Source: Rhodoferax sp. (GTDB lineage Bacteria > Pseudomonadota > Gammaproteobacteria > Burkholderiales > Burkholderiaceae_C). From it: a DNA stretch of 14,908 nucleotides. The stretch lies in NCBI GenBank assembly GCA_018882485.1, contig VERU01000012.1:1-14908 (forward strand), read 5' to 3'. The position numbers were made by a program, and so were the translations under genes. Below are positions 7,696 through 14,908 of this stretch, piece after piece. The stretch's first letter is position 1. Each line of letters starts with the position of its first letter. The notes beneath the pieces are model-generated. The model ran no database searches, had not been told where the DNA came from, and saw only the letters and a program-made list of their open reading frames with translations.

Positions 7696-8912
7696 ATGCC
7701 GCCCCCGTTTTCGCCCGCGATCCGCGCCTCATGCGCGGGTCCAACCACAACGGCATGCGGCAGTTCAACGAGCGCATCGTGCTGCAGGCCATCCGCCTGC
7801 AGGGGGCCATGGCCAAGGCCGATCTGGCGCGCCTGACGCAACTGTCGACACAAACCGTGTCCATCATCGTGGACCGGCTGCTCGATGACGGGCTGCTGCT
7901 CAAGCAGGAACGGGTCCGTGGGCGCATCGGCCAGCCCTCGGTGCCGCTGGCGCTCAACCCCTCGGGGGCCTTCAGCATCGGTCTGCAGGTCGGCCGGCGC
8001 AGTCTGGAGGTGCTGGCCAGCGATTTCCTGGGCCAGCCGCGGCACCGGCAGCAGTTTCACTACCCCTATCCCGACCCGGGCGTGGTGTTGCCCGCCATTG
8101 CCCAGGGACTCGGTGCGCTGCGCGACGCGCTGGGCGCCGACTGGGCCCGCACCGTGGGCATTGGCCTGACCGCGCCCCTGTCCATGCACAAGTGGGCCGG
8201 CCTGTTCGGCGATGCCGCGCCGGCGCTGGCCCGCTGGGAGGCGCTGGACCTGACCGCCGAGGTGCAGGCCCTGACCGATCTGCCGGTGGAGTTTGCCAAG
8301 GACACCACCGCCGCCTGCATGGCCGAAATGCTGCAGGGGCGGGGGCGGCAGATCGGCAGTTTCCTCTACGTGTTTGTCGGCACCTTCGTGGGAGGGGGGC
8401 TGGTGCTGGCCGGTCACATCATGGCCGGTCCGCGGGGCAACGCCGGCGCCATTGGATCGATGCCGATCGGTCTGGGTGCCCCCGGTACCCCGCCGCCGCA
8501 GTTGCTGCAATTGGCCTCGGGCTGGCAGCTGGAGCAGGCGCTGGAGCTGGCTGGGTTGGATCCCCTGCTGGTGCACCGCGCCGCCATCGGCGATGCCGCT
8601 TATGCGGCCTACACCGGGCCCTGGCTGGAGCAGGCCAGCCGGGCACTGGCCATGGCGGTGGTGGGTGCCGCGGCCCTGCTGGACCTGGACGCCGTGGTGA
8701 TCGACGGTTCCCTGGGGTCGCCGCTCATCGATGCGCTGCTGCAGGCCACCCGCGACCAGCTGCAGCATTACCGCCCCGAGGGGTTGAACGCCCCGGCCGT
8801 GCTGCGGGGCGAAGTGGGGGCGCACGCCCGGGCGCTGGGCGGCTCCCTGCTGCCGCTGCACACCCAGTTTTTTCCGCTCAAGGACACCTTTCTCAAACGC
8901 GATCTGGCATGA
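7692..8912 (+). CDS. ROK-family transcriptional regulator
   Basis: A 406-residue ROK repressor (NagC/Mlc/XylR type), probably controlling both arms of the sugar island. The N-terminus holds a winged helix: FNERIVLQAIRLQG, then MAKADLARLTQLSTQTVSII as the helix-turn-helix (about 40-59), with RGRIGQPSVPLAL as the wing. The rest is the sugar-kinase-like fold: FSIGLQVGRRSLEVLASD, VGIGLTAPLS, FAKDTTAACMAEM and YVFVGTFVGGGLVLAG. The cysteine zinc cluster typical of many ROK proteins is missing; only one Cys is visible in the whole protein. The start is GTG 7692, inside GTGA that also carries the mutarotase stop; a strong site for internal ATG 7731 is not apparent. The effector is inferred to be the imported sugar or its phosphate. 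Confidence 0.92.
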   Translation: MNAAPVFARDPRLMRGSNHNGMRQFNERIVLQAIRLQGAMAKADLARLTQLSTQTVSIIVDRLLDDGLLLKQERVRGRIGQPSVPLALNPSGAFSIGLQVGRRSLEVLASDFLGQPRHRQQFHYPYPDPGVVLPAIAQGLGALRDALGADWARTVGIGLTAPLSMHKWAGLFGDAAPALARWEALDLTAEVQALTDLPVEFAKDTTAACMAEMLQGRGRQIGSFLYVFVGTFVGGGLVLAGHIMAGPRGNAGAIGSMPIGLGAPGTPPPQLLQLASGWQLEQALELAGLDPLLVHRAAIGDAAYAAYTGPWLEQASRALAMAVVGAAALLDLDAVVIDGSLGSPLIDALLQATRDQLQHYRPEGLNAPAVLRGEVGAHARALGGSLLPLHTQFFPLKDTFLKRDLA

Positions 8913-9571
8913 AGCTCTACCTGGACTCCGCCGATGCCCAAGCCTGGCGGCTGCCAGCCGGTTGCCCGCCGGTGCAGGGTGTCACCACCAACCCCACCCT
9001 GGTCCGGCAAGCGGGCCTGCCGGTCTCCTTGCCCGCCTACCTGGGTCTGCTGCAGGCGGTGGCCGACCAGGGTCTGCCCGAGCTGATGCTGCAGCTGCCG
9101 TCGGCCGACCCCGCGCAGGCCAGCGATTGGGCGCAGACCCTGCGCGAGCAGGCCCAGCGGCTGCAACTGGGGCTCACGCTCAAGCTGCCTTGCCATCCCG
9201 ACTGGAGTCCGGCCATCGTTGCGGTGCAGCAGTGCGGCCTGCCGGTGCTGCTGACGGGTCTGTCCAATCCGGTGCAGCTGCTGTGGGCACGCTCTCTCGG
9301 GGCGGCCTACGTAGCGCCCTATATCGGACGGCTGGCGGCAGACGGGCGCGATGTCTGGTCTTTCATGCAGGCCTGCGTGGCGGTCCAGGCAGCCGGTCCG
9401 GCCCTGCTGGCCGCCAGCATCAAGAGCGCTGATGTCCTGACCCGGCTGATCGCCTGCGGCGCGGCGGCGGCAACCCTGCCGCCCGCCAACCTTGTCGTCT
9501 GGGCGAGTGATCGGCTGACCGACGCCGCGATCGAGCAGTTCGAGCGCGACAGCCGCGACAGCCTGGGCTGA
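8909..9571 (+). CDS. fsa: Fructose-6-phosphate-aldolase-like transaldolase
   Basis: A class I Schiff-base aldolase of 220 residues, the length of E. coli FsaA. FSA splits fructose 6-phosphate into dihydroxyacetone and glyceraldehyde 3-phosphate. Aligning by eye with FsaA gives a constant offset: KLYLDSAD with Asp6, GVTTNPTLV (24-32), Gln62 in LQLP (FsaA Q59), the Schiff-base Lys92 in LKLPCH (FsaA K85), Thr116 (FsaA T109), Tyr138 in YVAPYIGR (FsaA Y131), Arg141 and Ser170 in AASIK. The Gln/Tyr pair marks the FSA branch rather than classical transaldolase, which uses Glu. The ATG overlaps the ROK stop as ATGA. It is the last gene of the plus arm, ending 7 bases from the convergent amiC stop. 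Either sugar-phosphate cleavage or dihydroxyacetone transfer is possible; the true substrate is unknown. Confidence 0.87.
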   Translation: MKLYLDSADAQAWRLPAGCPPVQGVTTNPTLVRQAGLPVSLPAYLGLLQAVADQGLPELMLQLPSADPAQASDWAQTLREQAQRLQLGLTLKLPCHPDWSPAIVAVQQCGLPVLLTGLSNPVQLLWARSLGAAYVAPYIGRLAADGRDVWSFMQACVAVQAAGPALLAASIKSADVLTRLIACGAAAATLPPANLVVWASDRLTDAAIEQFERDSRDSLG

Positions 9572-9588
9572 GACCGGCTCACAGGCTG
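9559..9588. terminator. Stem-loop over the convergent fsa/amiC stops
   Basis: A perfect 7-bp inverted repeat, CAGCCTG (9559-9565) with CAGGCTG (9582-9588), encloses an inner TGAG/CTCA pair (9569-9572 with 9578-9581) around a five-base loop. Both stop codons lie inside it. There is no T-run on either side, so bidirectional termination or mRNA end protection is only a suggestion. Confidence 0.4.
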
Positions 9589-11042
9589 CGGCTGCGCGCC
9601 AGCGGCGGATTGGCCCCGAAGTAGCGTTCCACGCCCCGCAGCAGCGCGTCGGCGAGTTGCTCCTGGAAGGCGTCGGTCAGCAGGCGCGCCTCTTCCTCGG
9701 GGTTGCTGATGAACGCGGCCTCGACCAGCACACTGGGGATGTCGGGGGCCTTCAGCACCGCGAAGGCCGCCTGCTCCACCCGGGGTTTGTGCAGCCGACC
9801 CACCTGGCCGATTTCGCCCAGCAGCTGGCTGCCCAGCCGCAGGCTGTCGCGGATCTGCGCGGTGGTGCTCATGTCCAGCAAGGCGTGGCGCACCTGAGGA
9901 TCGTTTTCGCCCATGTTCAGGCCGCCCACCCGGTCGGCCTTGTTTTCCTGGTCCGCCATCCAGCGGGCGGCGCTGCTCGAGGCCCCGCCCTGGCTCAGCG
10001 CGTACACGCTGGCTCCCTGGGGCCTGGGCGAATAGAAGGCGTCGGCGTGCAGGCTGATGAACAGGTCGGCCTGGACCCGACGGGCTTTGGCCACCCGCTG
10101 GTGCAGCGGCACAAAAAAATCGGCCTCCCGGGTCAGGTACGCCCGCATCGGGTTGTCATTGACGCTGCGCTGGTTGATCCGGTCGCGCAGCCGCAGGGCC
10201 AGTTGCAACACCACGTCCTTCTCGCGGGTGCCTGCCGGGCCGATGGCCCCCGGATCTTCACCGCCGTGGCCGGGATCCAGCGCGATCACGATCAGACGGT
10301 CGGTGCCGGGGCCGCGATGGCTGAGGCGAATTTGTGAGTCTTTTGGGCCATCGGCCCTTGCTGGGTATGGATTTCCTGCTATCGAAAGCGGAGCGATTCC
10401 GGAGGCCGATGCCGGGCTGGCAGACCGCGTCGCAGGCAGGACGGGAGCAGTCTCGGGTGGTGTCGCGGGCGGTGCCGTTGGCGGGGTCGTTGGGGCAAAG
10501 GCCGCACCGGCAGCGCGCTGGCGCGCGATCAGATCACCCAGCGGATCCGCGCCGCCGCCGGAAGGACTGGCGGCCGACGGGCGGCTGAGCTGTTCCTCGA
10601 TCAGCGCGCGCAGCGGATCTTCCGGCTGGCTGGGGTGGAGGTCCAGCACCAGCCGGTGGCGATAGGCGGCCACCGGCGCCAGGCTGAACACCTGGGGCGA
10701 CACCGGCTTTCGGAGGTCCAGCACCAGCCGGACGACCCCGGGTGCATTCTGTCCGATGCGCACGCCGGCGATGTAGGGATCGTCTGTACCGACCTTGGCG
10801 ACCAGCTCCTTGAGCGGCGCATCCAGGGTGAGTCCATCGATATCCACGGCCAGCCTGGGCGGGTTGTCGACCCGGGTGGTGCGGGTTCGCAGCGCCTGGT
10901 CGGATTCGAGCGTCACCCGGGTGTATTCCGCTGCGGGCCAGACCCGCACACCCAGCAGGTTGGCCGCCCAGCCGGCCCGCCCGGCTCCCAGCCGCGCTGT
11001 CAGCGCCAGCAGCGCCAGGCGAAGCAGGGGTCGCCGTTTCAC
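9579..11042 (-). CDS. amiC: N-acetylmuramoyl-L-alanine amidase AmiC (periplasmic)
   Basis: Cleaves the amide between N-acetylmuramic acid and the stem peptide, splitting septal peptidoglycan during daughter-cell separation. From GTG 11042 it has 487 residues. A signal peptide opening KRRPLLRLALL comes first; the double Arg suggests possible Tat export. An AMIN domain (about 28-136) targets it to the septum. A Pro/Ala/Ser-rich linker covers about 155-245. The Amidase_3 domain covers about 250-475, with zinc ligands H259 (ALDPGHGGEDPGA), E274 (TREKD) and H332 (SLHADAF) and catalytic E441 (VLVEAAFISNPEE). The insert with DQENKADRVGG fits EnvC/NlpD-regulated AmiB/AmiC proteins. The start is chosen because GTGA overlaps the tsaE stop by four bases and because it begins just before the signal peptide; the frame extends further upstream only as a tsaE shadow. 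Confidence 0.94.
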   Translation of the reverse strand: MKRRPLLRLALLALTARLGAGRAGWAANLLGVRVWPAAEYTRVTLESDQALRTRTTRVDNPPRLAVDIDGLTLDAPLKELVAKVGTDDPYIAGVRIGQNAPGVVRLVLDLRKPVSPQVFSLAPVAAYRHRLVLDLHPSQPEDPLRALIEEQLSRPSAASPSGGGADPLGDLIARQRAAGAAFAPTTPPTAPPATPPETAPVLPATRSASPASASGIAPLSIAGNPYPARADGPKDSQIRLSHRGPGTDRLIVIALDPGHGGEDPGAIGPAGTREKDVVLQLALRLRDRINQRSVNDNPMRAYLTREADFFVPLHQRVAKARRVQADLFISLHADAFYSPRPQGASVYALSQGGASSSAARWMADQENKADRVGGLNMGENDPQVRHALLDMSTTAQIRDSLRLGSQLLGEIGQVGRLHKPRVEQAAFAVLKAPDIPSVLVEAAFISNPEEEARLLTDAFQEQLADALLRGVERYFGANPPLARSRSL

Positions 11043-11554
11043 TGGCCGGTCCGGCCCGCTTCGGGCAGCAGGGTACGGCCCAGCGGGCTCAGGGCACTCA
11101 ACTCGATCTGCCGTGAGCCGTCGGTGGCCACGTGCAGAACGCAGGCCAGATCGGGACGGGGCAGCCGGGGCCCCGCCTGTTGCGGCCACTCCACCAGCTT
11201 CAGGCCGGGGCGGGCAAACAGTTCGCGCAGCCCGGCATCTTCCCACTCATCCGGGTTGGTGAAGCGGTAGAAGTCGAAGTGCCAGATCGGCAGGCCGGGG
11301 GGATCGTAGGGCTCGACCAGCGCGTAGGTGGGACTGCGGATACGGCCTTGGATACCCAGGGCCCGCAACAGGTGCCGCACCAGCGTGGTCTTGCCCGCGC
11401 CCAGGTCACCCTGCAAGGTGATCAGCGCCTGGCGCAAGCCCGGGCGGCTGGCCAGGGCCTGGGCGAGCGCGGCGGTGGCCTGCTCGTCCGGACAGCGGAC
11501 CGTTTCTACAATGACCGGGTGACGCGGACCCTCTCCAACGGCGACAGTGTTCAA
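11039..11554 (-). CDS. tsaE: tRNA t6A synthesis ATPase TsaE
   Basis: The P-loop ATPase partner of TsaB-TsaD in making N6-threonylcarbamoyladenosine at position 37 of ANN-decoding tRNAs. Numbered from TTG 11554 (171 residues) it shows Walker A GDLGAGKTT (49-57), SPTYALVE (74-81), HFDFYRF with D94 and VEWPQQAG with E122. Family proteins usually begin just before a segment like VETVRCPDEQATAALAQAL, so about 10-15 residues after this TTG. There is no ATG or GTG there: the only options are TTG 11554 or a rare ATT at 11512 (157 residues). The open frame running up to an ATG at 11701 overlaps queG and is not credible as the start. The gene is coupled to amiC through a GTGA overlap and is divergent from queG, as in E. 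coli where tsaE-amiB lies near queG. Confidence 0.9.
   Translation of the reverse strand: MNTVAVGEGPRHPVIVETVRCPDEQATAALAQALASRPGLRQALITLQGDLGAGKTTLVRHLLRALGIQGRIRSPTYALVEPYDPPGLPIWHFDFYRFTNPDEWEDAGLRELFARPGLKLVEWPQQAGPRLPRPDLACVLHVATDGSRQIELSALSPLGRTLLPEAGRTGQ
11507..11512 (+). promoter_or_regulatory. Candidate -10 element (TACAAT) for queG
   Basis: TACAAT stands out in GC-rich surroundings and ends seven bases before GTG 11519, where a transcript would begin. I see no ribosome binding site before that GTG, so a leaderless or nearly leaderless queG mRNA is possible. No good -35 hexamer is present at the usual spacing, so this is weak. Confidence 0.3.
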
Positions 11555-12664
11555 TTGGCATCCGATATCCGGGACTGGGCCCGAGCCCTCGGATTTTCCC
11601 AGATCGGCTTCGCGGGTGTCGACCTGTCCGCCGCCGAGCCGGGCCTTTCGGCCTGGCTGGCCGCCGGTTTCCACGGCAGCATGGGCTACATGGCCGCCCA
11701 CGGCCTGCTGCGGGCCCGCCCCGCCGAGCTGCTACCCGGCACCGTCACGGTGCTGACCGCGCGCATGGAGTACCTTCCGCCCGATGGTCTGCCCGACTGG
11801 GTGGACGCCGAGTGGGCGCAGCTGGCCCGGCCGACCCAGGCCGTCGTGTCGCTCTACGCCCGGGGGCGGGATTACCACCGGGTGCTGCGGCAACGGCTTC
11901 AGCGCCTGGCCGACCGGCTGGCCGACCGGGTCGGTCCCCTGGGGCACCGCGTGTTCACCGATTCGGCCCCCGTGCTGGAGGTGGAACTGGCGGCTCGCAG
12001 CGGCCTGGGCTGGCGTGGCAAGCACACCTTGCTGCTCAGCCGCGAGGCGGGGGCGATGGCCTTCCTGGGCGAAATCTTCCTCGATCTGCCCCTGCCGGCC
12101 AGTCCGCCGGTCAGCAGCCATTGCGGCAGTTGTACGGCCTGCATCGACCGTTGTCCGACGGGCGCCATCGTGGCTCCCTACCGGCTCGACGCCCGACGCT
12201 GCATCGCCTACCTCACCATCGAACACGATGGCGCCATACCCGAGTCGCTGCGCCCTTTGATGGGCAACCGCATTTACGGCTGCGACGACTGCCAGCTGGC
12301 CTGTCCGTGGAACCGCTATGCGCAGCGCAGTCCGCTGCCGGATTTCCGTTCGCGCGAGGGGCTGACCGGTGCCGGATTGCTTGATCTGTGGTCTTGGGAC
12401 GAGGCGGATTTTCTGCGGCACACCGAAGGCAGTGCCATCCGGCGGATCGGCCATGTGCGATGGCTGCGCAACCTGGCGGTGGCCCTGGGCAATGCCCTGC
12501 ACAGTGGTTTACCCTCCGATCAGGATCTGGCCGTGCGCACGGCCCTGCAACAACGGGCCGACCATCCCCAGGCGCTGGTGCGCGAGCACGTGGCCTGGGC
12601 GCTGCGCCAGGGGCCCGACTCGCCGACCTCCATCCTGCAACAGCCCGACACCCTGTCACCATGA
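11519..12664 (+). CDS. queG: Epoxyqueuosine reductase QueG
   Basis: The cobalamin-dependent iron-sulphur enzyme that reduces epoxyqueuosine to queuosine in the anticodon of tRNAs for Tyr, His, Asn and Asp; cytoplasmic. It has 381 residues. The N-terminal half has ALGFSQIGFAG, FHGSMGYMAAH and the catalytic-loop FTDSAPVLE with D148. The ferredoxin-like part carries HCGSCTACIDRCPTGAI (C202, C205, C208, C212), C228 and YGCDDCQLACPWNR (C255, C258, C262), enough for two 4Fe-4S clusters. A HEAT-like helical tail follows (RWLRNLAVALGNAL, LVREHVAWAL). The start is GTG 11519, which gives the expected N-terminus; TTG 11555 is an alternative. The open frame upstream is a shadow of tsaE. Its stop overlaps the next ATG as ATGA. 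Confidence 0.95.
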   Translation: MTRTLSNGDSVQLASDIRDWARALGFSQIGFAGVDLSAAEPGLSAWLAAGFHGSMGYMAAHGLLRARPAELLPGTVTVLTARMEYLPPDGLPDWVDAEWAQLARPTQAVVSLYARGRDYHRVLRQRLQRLADRLADRVGPLGHRVFTDSAPVLEVELAARSGLGWRGKHTLLLSREAGAMAFLGEIFLDLPLPASPPVSSHCGSCTACIDRCPTGAIVAPYRLDARRCIAYLTIEHDGAIPESLRPLMGNRIYGCDDCQLACPWNRYAQRSPLPDFRSREGLTGAGLLDLWSWDEADFLRHTEGSAIRRIGHVRWLRNLAVALGNALHSGLPSDQDLAVRTALQQRADHPQALVREHVAWALRQGPDSPTSILQQPDTLSP

Positions 12665-13473
12665 ACCGGTACGACCTCCTGATCATTGATCCCCAGAACG
12701 ACTTCATGGACCTGCCGGGCGCCGCGCTGCCGGTGCCAGGGGCCACGGCGGACATGGACCGCCTGGCCCGCTGGCTGCAGCAGGAGGCCGAAGCCGTGCA
12801 GTCGGTCACGGTCACGCTGGATTCGCATCCCAGTCTGGCGGTGGAGCGCACCCCGTTCTGGCTGGATGAGCAGGGCGCCGAGGTCCCGGCTTTCACGGTG
12901 ATCAGGGCCGCTCACGTGCGCGCGGGCCGCTGGAGACCGCGCCATGCGGCCTGTCTGGCCGAGGTGTTGGTCTATCTGGACGCGCTGGAGTCCCAGGGGC
13001 GGCACCAGCTCATCGTCTGGCCGGTGCATTGTGTGTTGGGCACCTGGGGCCACAACCTGCACGCCGGACTGGCCGCCAGCCTGGCCGACTGGGAGCTGCG
13101 CACCGGCCGCTGGTGCCACAAGGTGCTCAAGGGCCAGCATCCGCTGACCGAGCAATACAGCGCGTTCAGGGCCGAGGTGCCCAGGGCCGACGATCCGTGC
13201 AGCCAGAACAACGAACAGCTGATGCACCGCCTGTCGGACGGCGCACCCTGGCTGCTGGTTGCCGGTGAGGCGCTCAGCCACTGCGTGGCGGCCTCGCTGG
13301 ACGACATGATGGCCCAGCTGCCGGCCGACCGGCTGGCAAGAACCGTGCTGCTGGTGGACTGCATGAGCCCGGTCGCCGGGTTCGAGGAGGCGGGGACGGC
13401 CTTGCTGGACCGGGCCCGCGGGCGGGGTGTGCGCGTGGCCCGGCTGGACGAACTGACCGACCTGGCTGCCTGA
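12661..13473 (+). CDS. Nicotinamidase/isochorismatase-like cysteine hydrolase
   Basis: A 270-residue cysteine hydrolase of the isochorismatase superfamily, longer than PncA (about 210). It begins DLLIIDPQNDFMDLPG with D10, the family's catalytic Asp. Next are LDSHP (D54, H56, metal-site-like), IVWPVHCVLGTWGHNLH (119-134, as in nicotinamidases), the likely catalytic Lys at K157 in HKVLKGQHP, and the nucleophile C208 in GEALSHCVAAS. The Asp-Lys-Cys triad is therefore complete. Nicotinamide or another small amide is the likely substrate, but the inserted segment at about 60-115 and the unusual ALSHCV in place of the PncA-type TDYCV leave specificity open. The ATG overlaps the queG stop by four bases, so the two are co-translated. 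It converges on the AEC permease with seven bases between stops. Confidence 0.85.
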   Translation: MNRYDLLIIDPQNDFMDLPGAALPVPGATADMDRLARWLQQEAEAVQSVTVTLDSHPSLAVERTPFWLDEQGAEVPAFTVIRAAHVRAGRWRPRHAACLAEVLVYLDALESQGRHQLIVWPVHCVLGTWGHNLHAGLAASLADWELRTGRWCHKVLKGQHPLTEQYSAFRAEVPRADDPCSQNNEQLMHRLSDGAPWLLVAGEALSHCVAASLDDMMAQLPADRLARTVLLVDCMSPVAGFEEAGTALLDRARGRGVRVARLDELTDLAA

Positions 13474-13493
13474 TACCGGGTCAGGACAGCAGG
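13461..13493. terminator. Stem-loop over convergent hydrolase/permease stops
   Basis: CCTGA (13469-13473) pairs with TCAGG (13481-13485) across a seven-base loop. The stem extends as GCTG (13465-13468) with CAGC (13487-13490) past a one-base bulge, and CCT (13461-13463) with AGG (13491-13493). Both stop codons are in the stem. No T-run follows, so termination in either direction is only inferred. Confidence 0.4.
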
Positions 13494-14386
13494 CCCAGCG
13501 CCAGGGGCAGGCTGACCATGCCCAGCAGGGTCGACAGCGTGACCAGCGCGGCCACCAGCGATCCGTCGTAGCCCATGCGGGCCGCCAGTACATAGGCGCT
13601 GGACGCGGTTGGAGCGGCCGAAAAAATCATGAGAACCAGCGCCTGCCCTGGCGCCAGCTGGAAGAGCCGCACCAGCCCGAAGGCCATCAGCGGCAGGATC
13701 AGATGCCGGATCGACAGCAGCGCAACCGCCAGCGCCTTGGCCCGGACCAGCGTGCCGAACTGCATGCCGGCACCGGCCGCCATCAGGCCCAGCGCCAGCG
13801 AGGCGCCACCGATCCGGCTGAAGCTGGGTTCGAGCCAGGCTGGCAGCGACAGACCGGCCAGATTGGCGCCCAGCGCGCTTAGCGTGGCGACGACCAGCGG
13901 ATTGCGCAGGAGTTCGCGCAGGAAACCGCGCTCTCCGTGGCGCGCCATGGCCCAGACGGCCGCCACATTGAACATCGGAACGCAAAAGCCTCCGAGCACC
14001 GCCATCAACTGCAATCCGCCCGGGCCGCCCAGGCGATCGGCCAGGGCCAGTGCGATGAAGGAATTGAAGCGGAAGGCCACCTGCGCGGCCGGCGCATGCG
14101 TCCGGATCGCGATGTATCCGCGCAACAGGGGCCAGTGGGGCAGCGAAAACGACAGCGCAATGCCCAGCAATCCGAGGGATACACCGGCCGTGATCAGGCT
14201 GGAGGCCGCCTGGAGGTCCAGTGGATTGCGGATGATGGCGTGGAACAGCAGGACCGGGAACAGCAGGTAATAAACCAGTGCATCCACCTGGGTCCAGAGG
14301 CTGCGGTTCAGCGCCGTGTAACGGCACACCAGGTAGCCACACAGGATCAGGGAAAAATCGGGAAACAGCAGTTGCGCGTAGACCAC
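13481..14386 (-). CDS. AEC-family permease (auxin efflux carrier type)
   Basis: A membrane transporter of 301 residues with about ten hydrophobic helices in two halves, matching the AEC/Mem_trans family (PF03547). In bacteria these move small dicarboxylates or other organic anions. Recognisable segments are [38 protein letters not shown] (the conserved first-repeat YYLLFPxLLF pattern), [48 protein letters not shown] and [20 protein letters not shown] (the cross-over region of the second repeat). GTG 14386 is chosen because it starts just before the first helix and leaves 54 bp to the divergent gene. A GGAGG lies 16 bases upstream, further than usual. The open frame to 14827 is a shadow of the neighbouring binding-protein gene. 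Substrate unknown; the tricarboxylate-type receptor next door hints at carboxylates. Confidence 0.88.
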   Translation of the reverse strand: MVYAQLLFPDFSLILCGYLVCRYTALNRSLWTQVDALVYYLLFPVLLFHAIIRNPLDLQAASSLITAGVSLGLLGIALSFSLPHWPLLRGYIAIRTHAPAAQVAFRFNSFIALALADRLGGPGGLQLMAVLGGFCVPMFNVAAVWAMARHGERGFLRELLRNPLVVATLSALGANLAGLSLPAWLEPSFSRIGGASLALGLMAAGAGMQFGTLVRAKALAVALLSIRHLILPLMAFGLVRLFQLAPGQALVLMIFSAAPTASSAYVLAARMGYDGSLVAALVTLSTLLGMVSLPLALGLLS

Positions 14387-14428
14387 CGGGTGAGAATAGC
14401 AGCCTCCGGCACTAGACTCCGGGACTTC

Positions 14429-14434
14429 AAGGAG
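14429..14434 (+). promoter_or_regulatory. Ribosome binding site of the Bug-family gene
   Basis: AAGGAG lies six bases before ATG 14441 and decides between the two adjacent ATG codons in favour of the first (the second would still be usable). Confidence 0.7.
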
Positions 14435-14440
14435 AAACGC

Positions 14441-14908
14441 ATGATGTACCGTCGCACCCTGGTGGCCCTGGGCGGGCTGGCCCTGTTGGCCACCGCTCAC
14501 GCCCAACCCTATCCCAACCGCGTCGTCAAGCTGCAGGTTCCGTTCGCGCCGGGCGGCACCACGGACATCGTGGCCCGGGTCATTGCCGAGCCCCTGGGCA
14601 AGGCGCTGGGCCAGAACGTGATCATCGAGAACAAGGCCGGCGGTGGCGGGGTGGTGGGAGCCAACGAGACGGCCAAGGCCGCGCCCGATGGCTACAGCCT
14701 GGGGATGGCGACCGTCTCCACCACGGCCGCCAACCCCGCGATCAATCCCAAGATGCCTTATGACGCCGCGACCGATTTCACCCCGGTCATCAACATCGCC
14801 GCCACGCCCAATGTGATCGCGGTGCATCCGAGCTTTCCCGCCCGTAACTACACGGAGTTCGTCTCGGTCCTCAAGCGTTCGCCCGGTCGCTACTCCTATT
14901 CATCGTCG
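14441..14908 (+). CDS. Bug/TctC-family periplasmic solute receptor, 5' part
   Basis: The first 156 residues of a tripartite tricarboxylate transporter receptor; the frame is open at the right edge and the full protein is normally about 320 residues. A signal peptide, [19 protein letters not shown], is followed by the classic mature start [20 protein letters not shown]. Further family segments are [59 protein letters not shown] and [13 protein letters not shown]. Bug proteins bind carboxylates or other small acids in the periplasm and are greatly expanded in Burkholderiales, often as orphans without the membrane subunits. The TctA/TctB partners are not in the window. The gene is divergent from the AEC permease with 54 bp between starts, so they may share regulation. 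Confidence 0.93.
   Translation, partial: MMYRRTLVALGGLALLATAHAQPYPNRVVKLQVPFAPGGTTDIVARVIAEPLGKALGQNVIIENKAGGGGVVGANETAKAAPDGYSLGMATVSTTAANPAINPKMPYDAATDFTPVINIAATPNVIAVHPSFPARNYTEFVSVLKRSPGRYSYSSS

Noticed and set aside
7635..8861. A 408-codon minus-strand frame opposite the ROK gene
   Set aside because: Gln/Gly/His-rich translation with no domain, opposite a clear ROK protein with conserved motifs.
13481..14827. Extension of the AEC permease frame to 14827
   Set aside because: The extra 147 codons run antisense to the Bug-family gene and read as His/Gly-rich sequence; the membrane protein begins at GTG 14386.

Overview
This is high-GC DNA from a betaproteobacterium, most likely Burkholderiales (Comamonadaceae or Sphaerotilus/Leptothrix/Ideonella-like). 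The reasons are the Bug/TctC tricarboxylate-receptor gene at the right edge, the amiC-tsaE pair divergent from queG, very tight gene packing, frequent GTG/TTG starts, and repeated 4-base stop/start overlaps. The organism is inferred from content, not from a marker gene.

Layout. (1) 1-3176: two tandem minus-strand paralogues of 7TM-DISM membrane signalling proteins. The left one is cut by the window edge. The right one is complete and ends in a diguanylate cyclase (GGDEF) domain with an inhibitory I-site. Between them lies a plus-strand coding relic, perhaps the C-terminus of an alpha/beta-hydrolase. (2) 3362-9571: a two-armed sugar utilisation island. The minus arm encodes a periplasmic sugar-binding protein, an RbsC-type permease and a PfkB-family sugar kinase. 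The plus arm encodes a single-domain ABC ATPase, a RbsD/FucU-type mutarotase, a ROK repressor and a fructose-6-phosphate-aldolase-like transaldolase. A 180-bp divergent region between the arms has an AT-rich core with palindromes. (3) 9579-13473: a housekeeping block. amiC and tsaE lie on the minus strand, divergent from queG, which overlaps a nicotinamidase-like cysteine hydrolase. (4) 13481-14908: an AEC-family permease (minus) divergent from a partial Bug-type periplasmic binding protein (plus).

How the genes work together. The sugar island reads as a complete pathway. The binding protein, permease and ATPase import a monosaccharide. The FucU-like protein equilibrates its anomers, the PfkB kinase phosphorylates it, and the FSA-like enzyme could cleave (or transfer dihydroxyacetone from) a ketose phosphate. 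The ROK protein is the likely local repressor, acting at the divergent region. The substrate cannot be read from sequence; a ketohexose such as fructose, or a relative, is the best guess. All plus-arm genes overlap (7, 4 and 4 bases) and the permease and kinase overlap by 4, so each arm is probably translationally coupled. Two back-to-back GC hairpins sit between the binding-protein and permease genes and probably set their expression ratio.

No tRNA, rRNA, insertion sequence, CRISPR array or origin was seen. Every gap longer than 100 bp is described below; none exceeds 300 bp.
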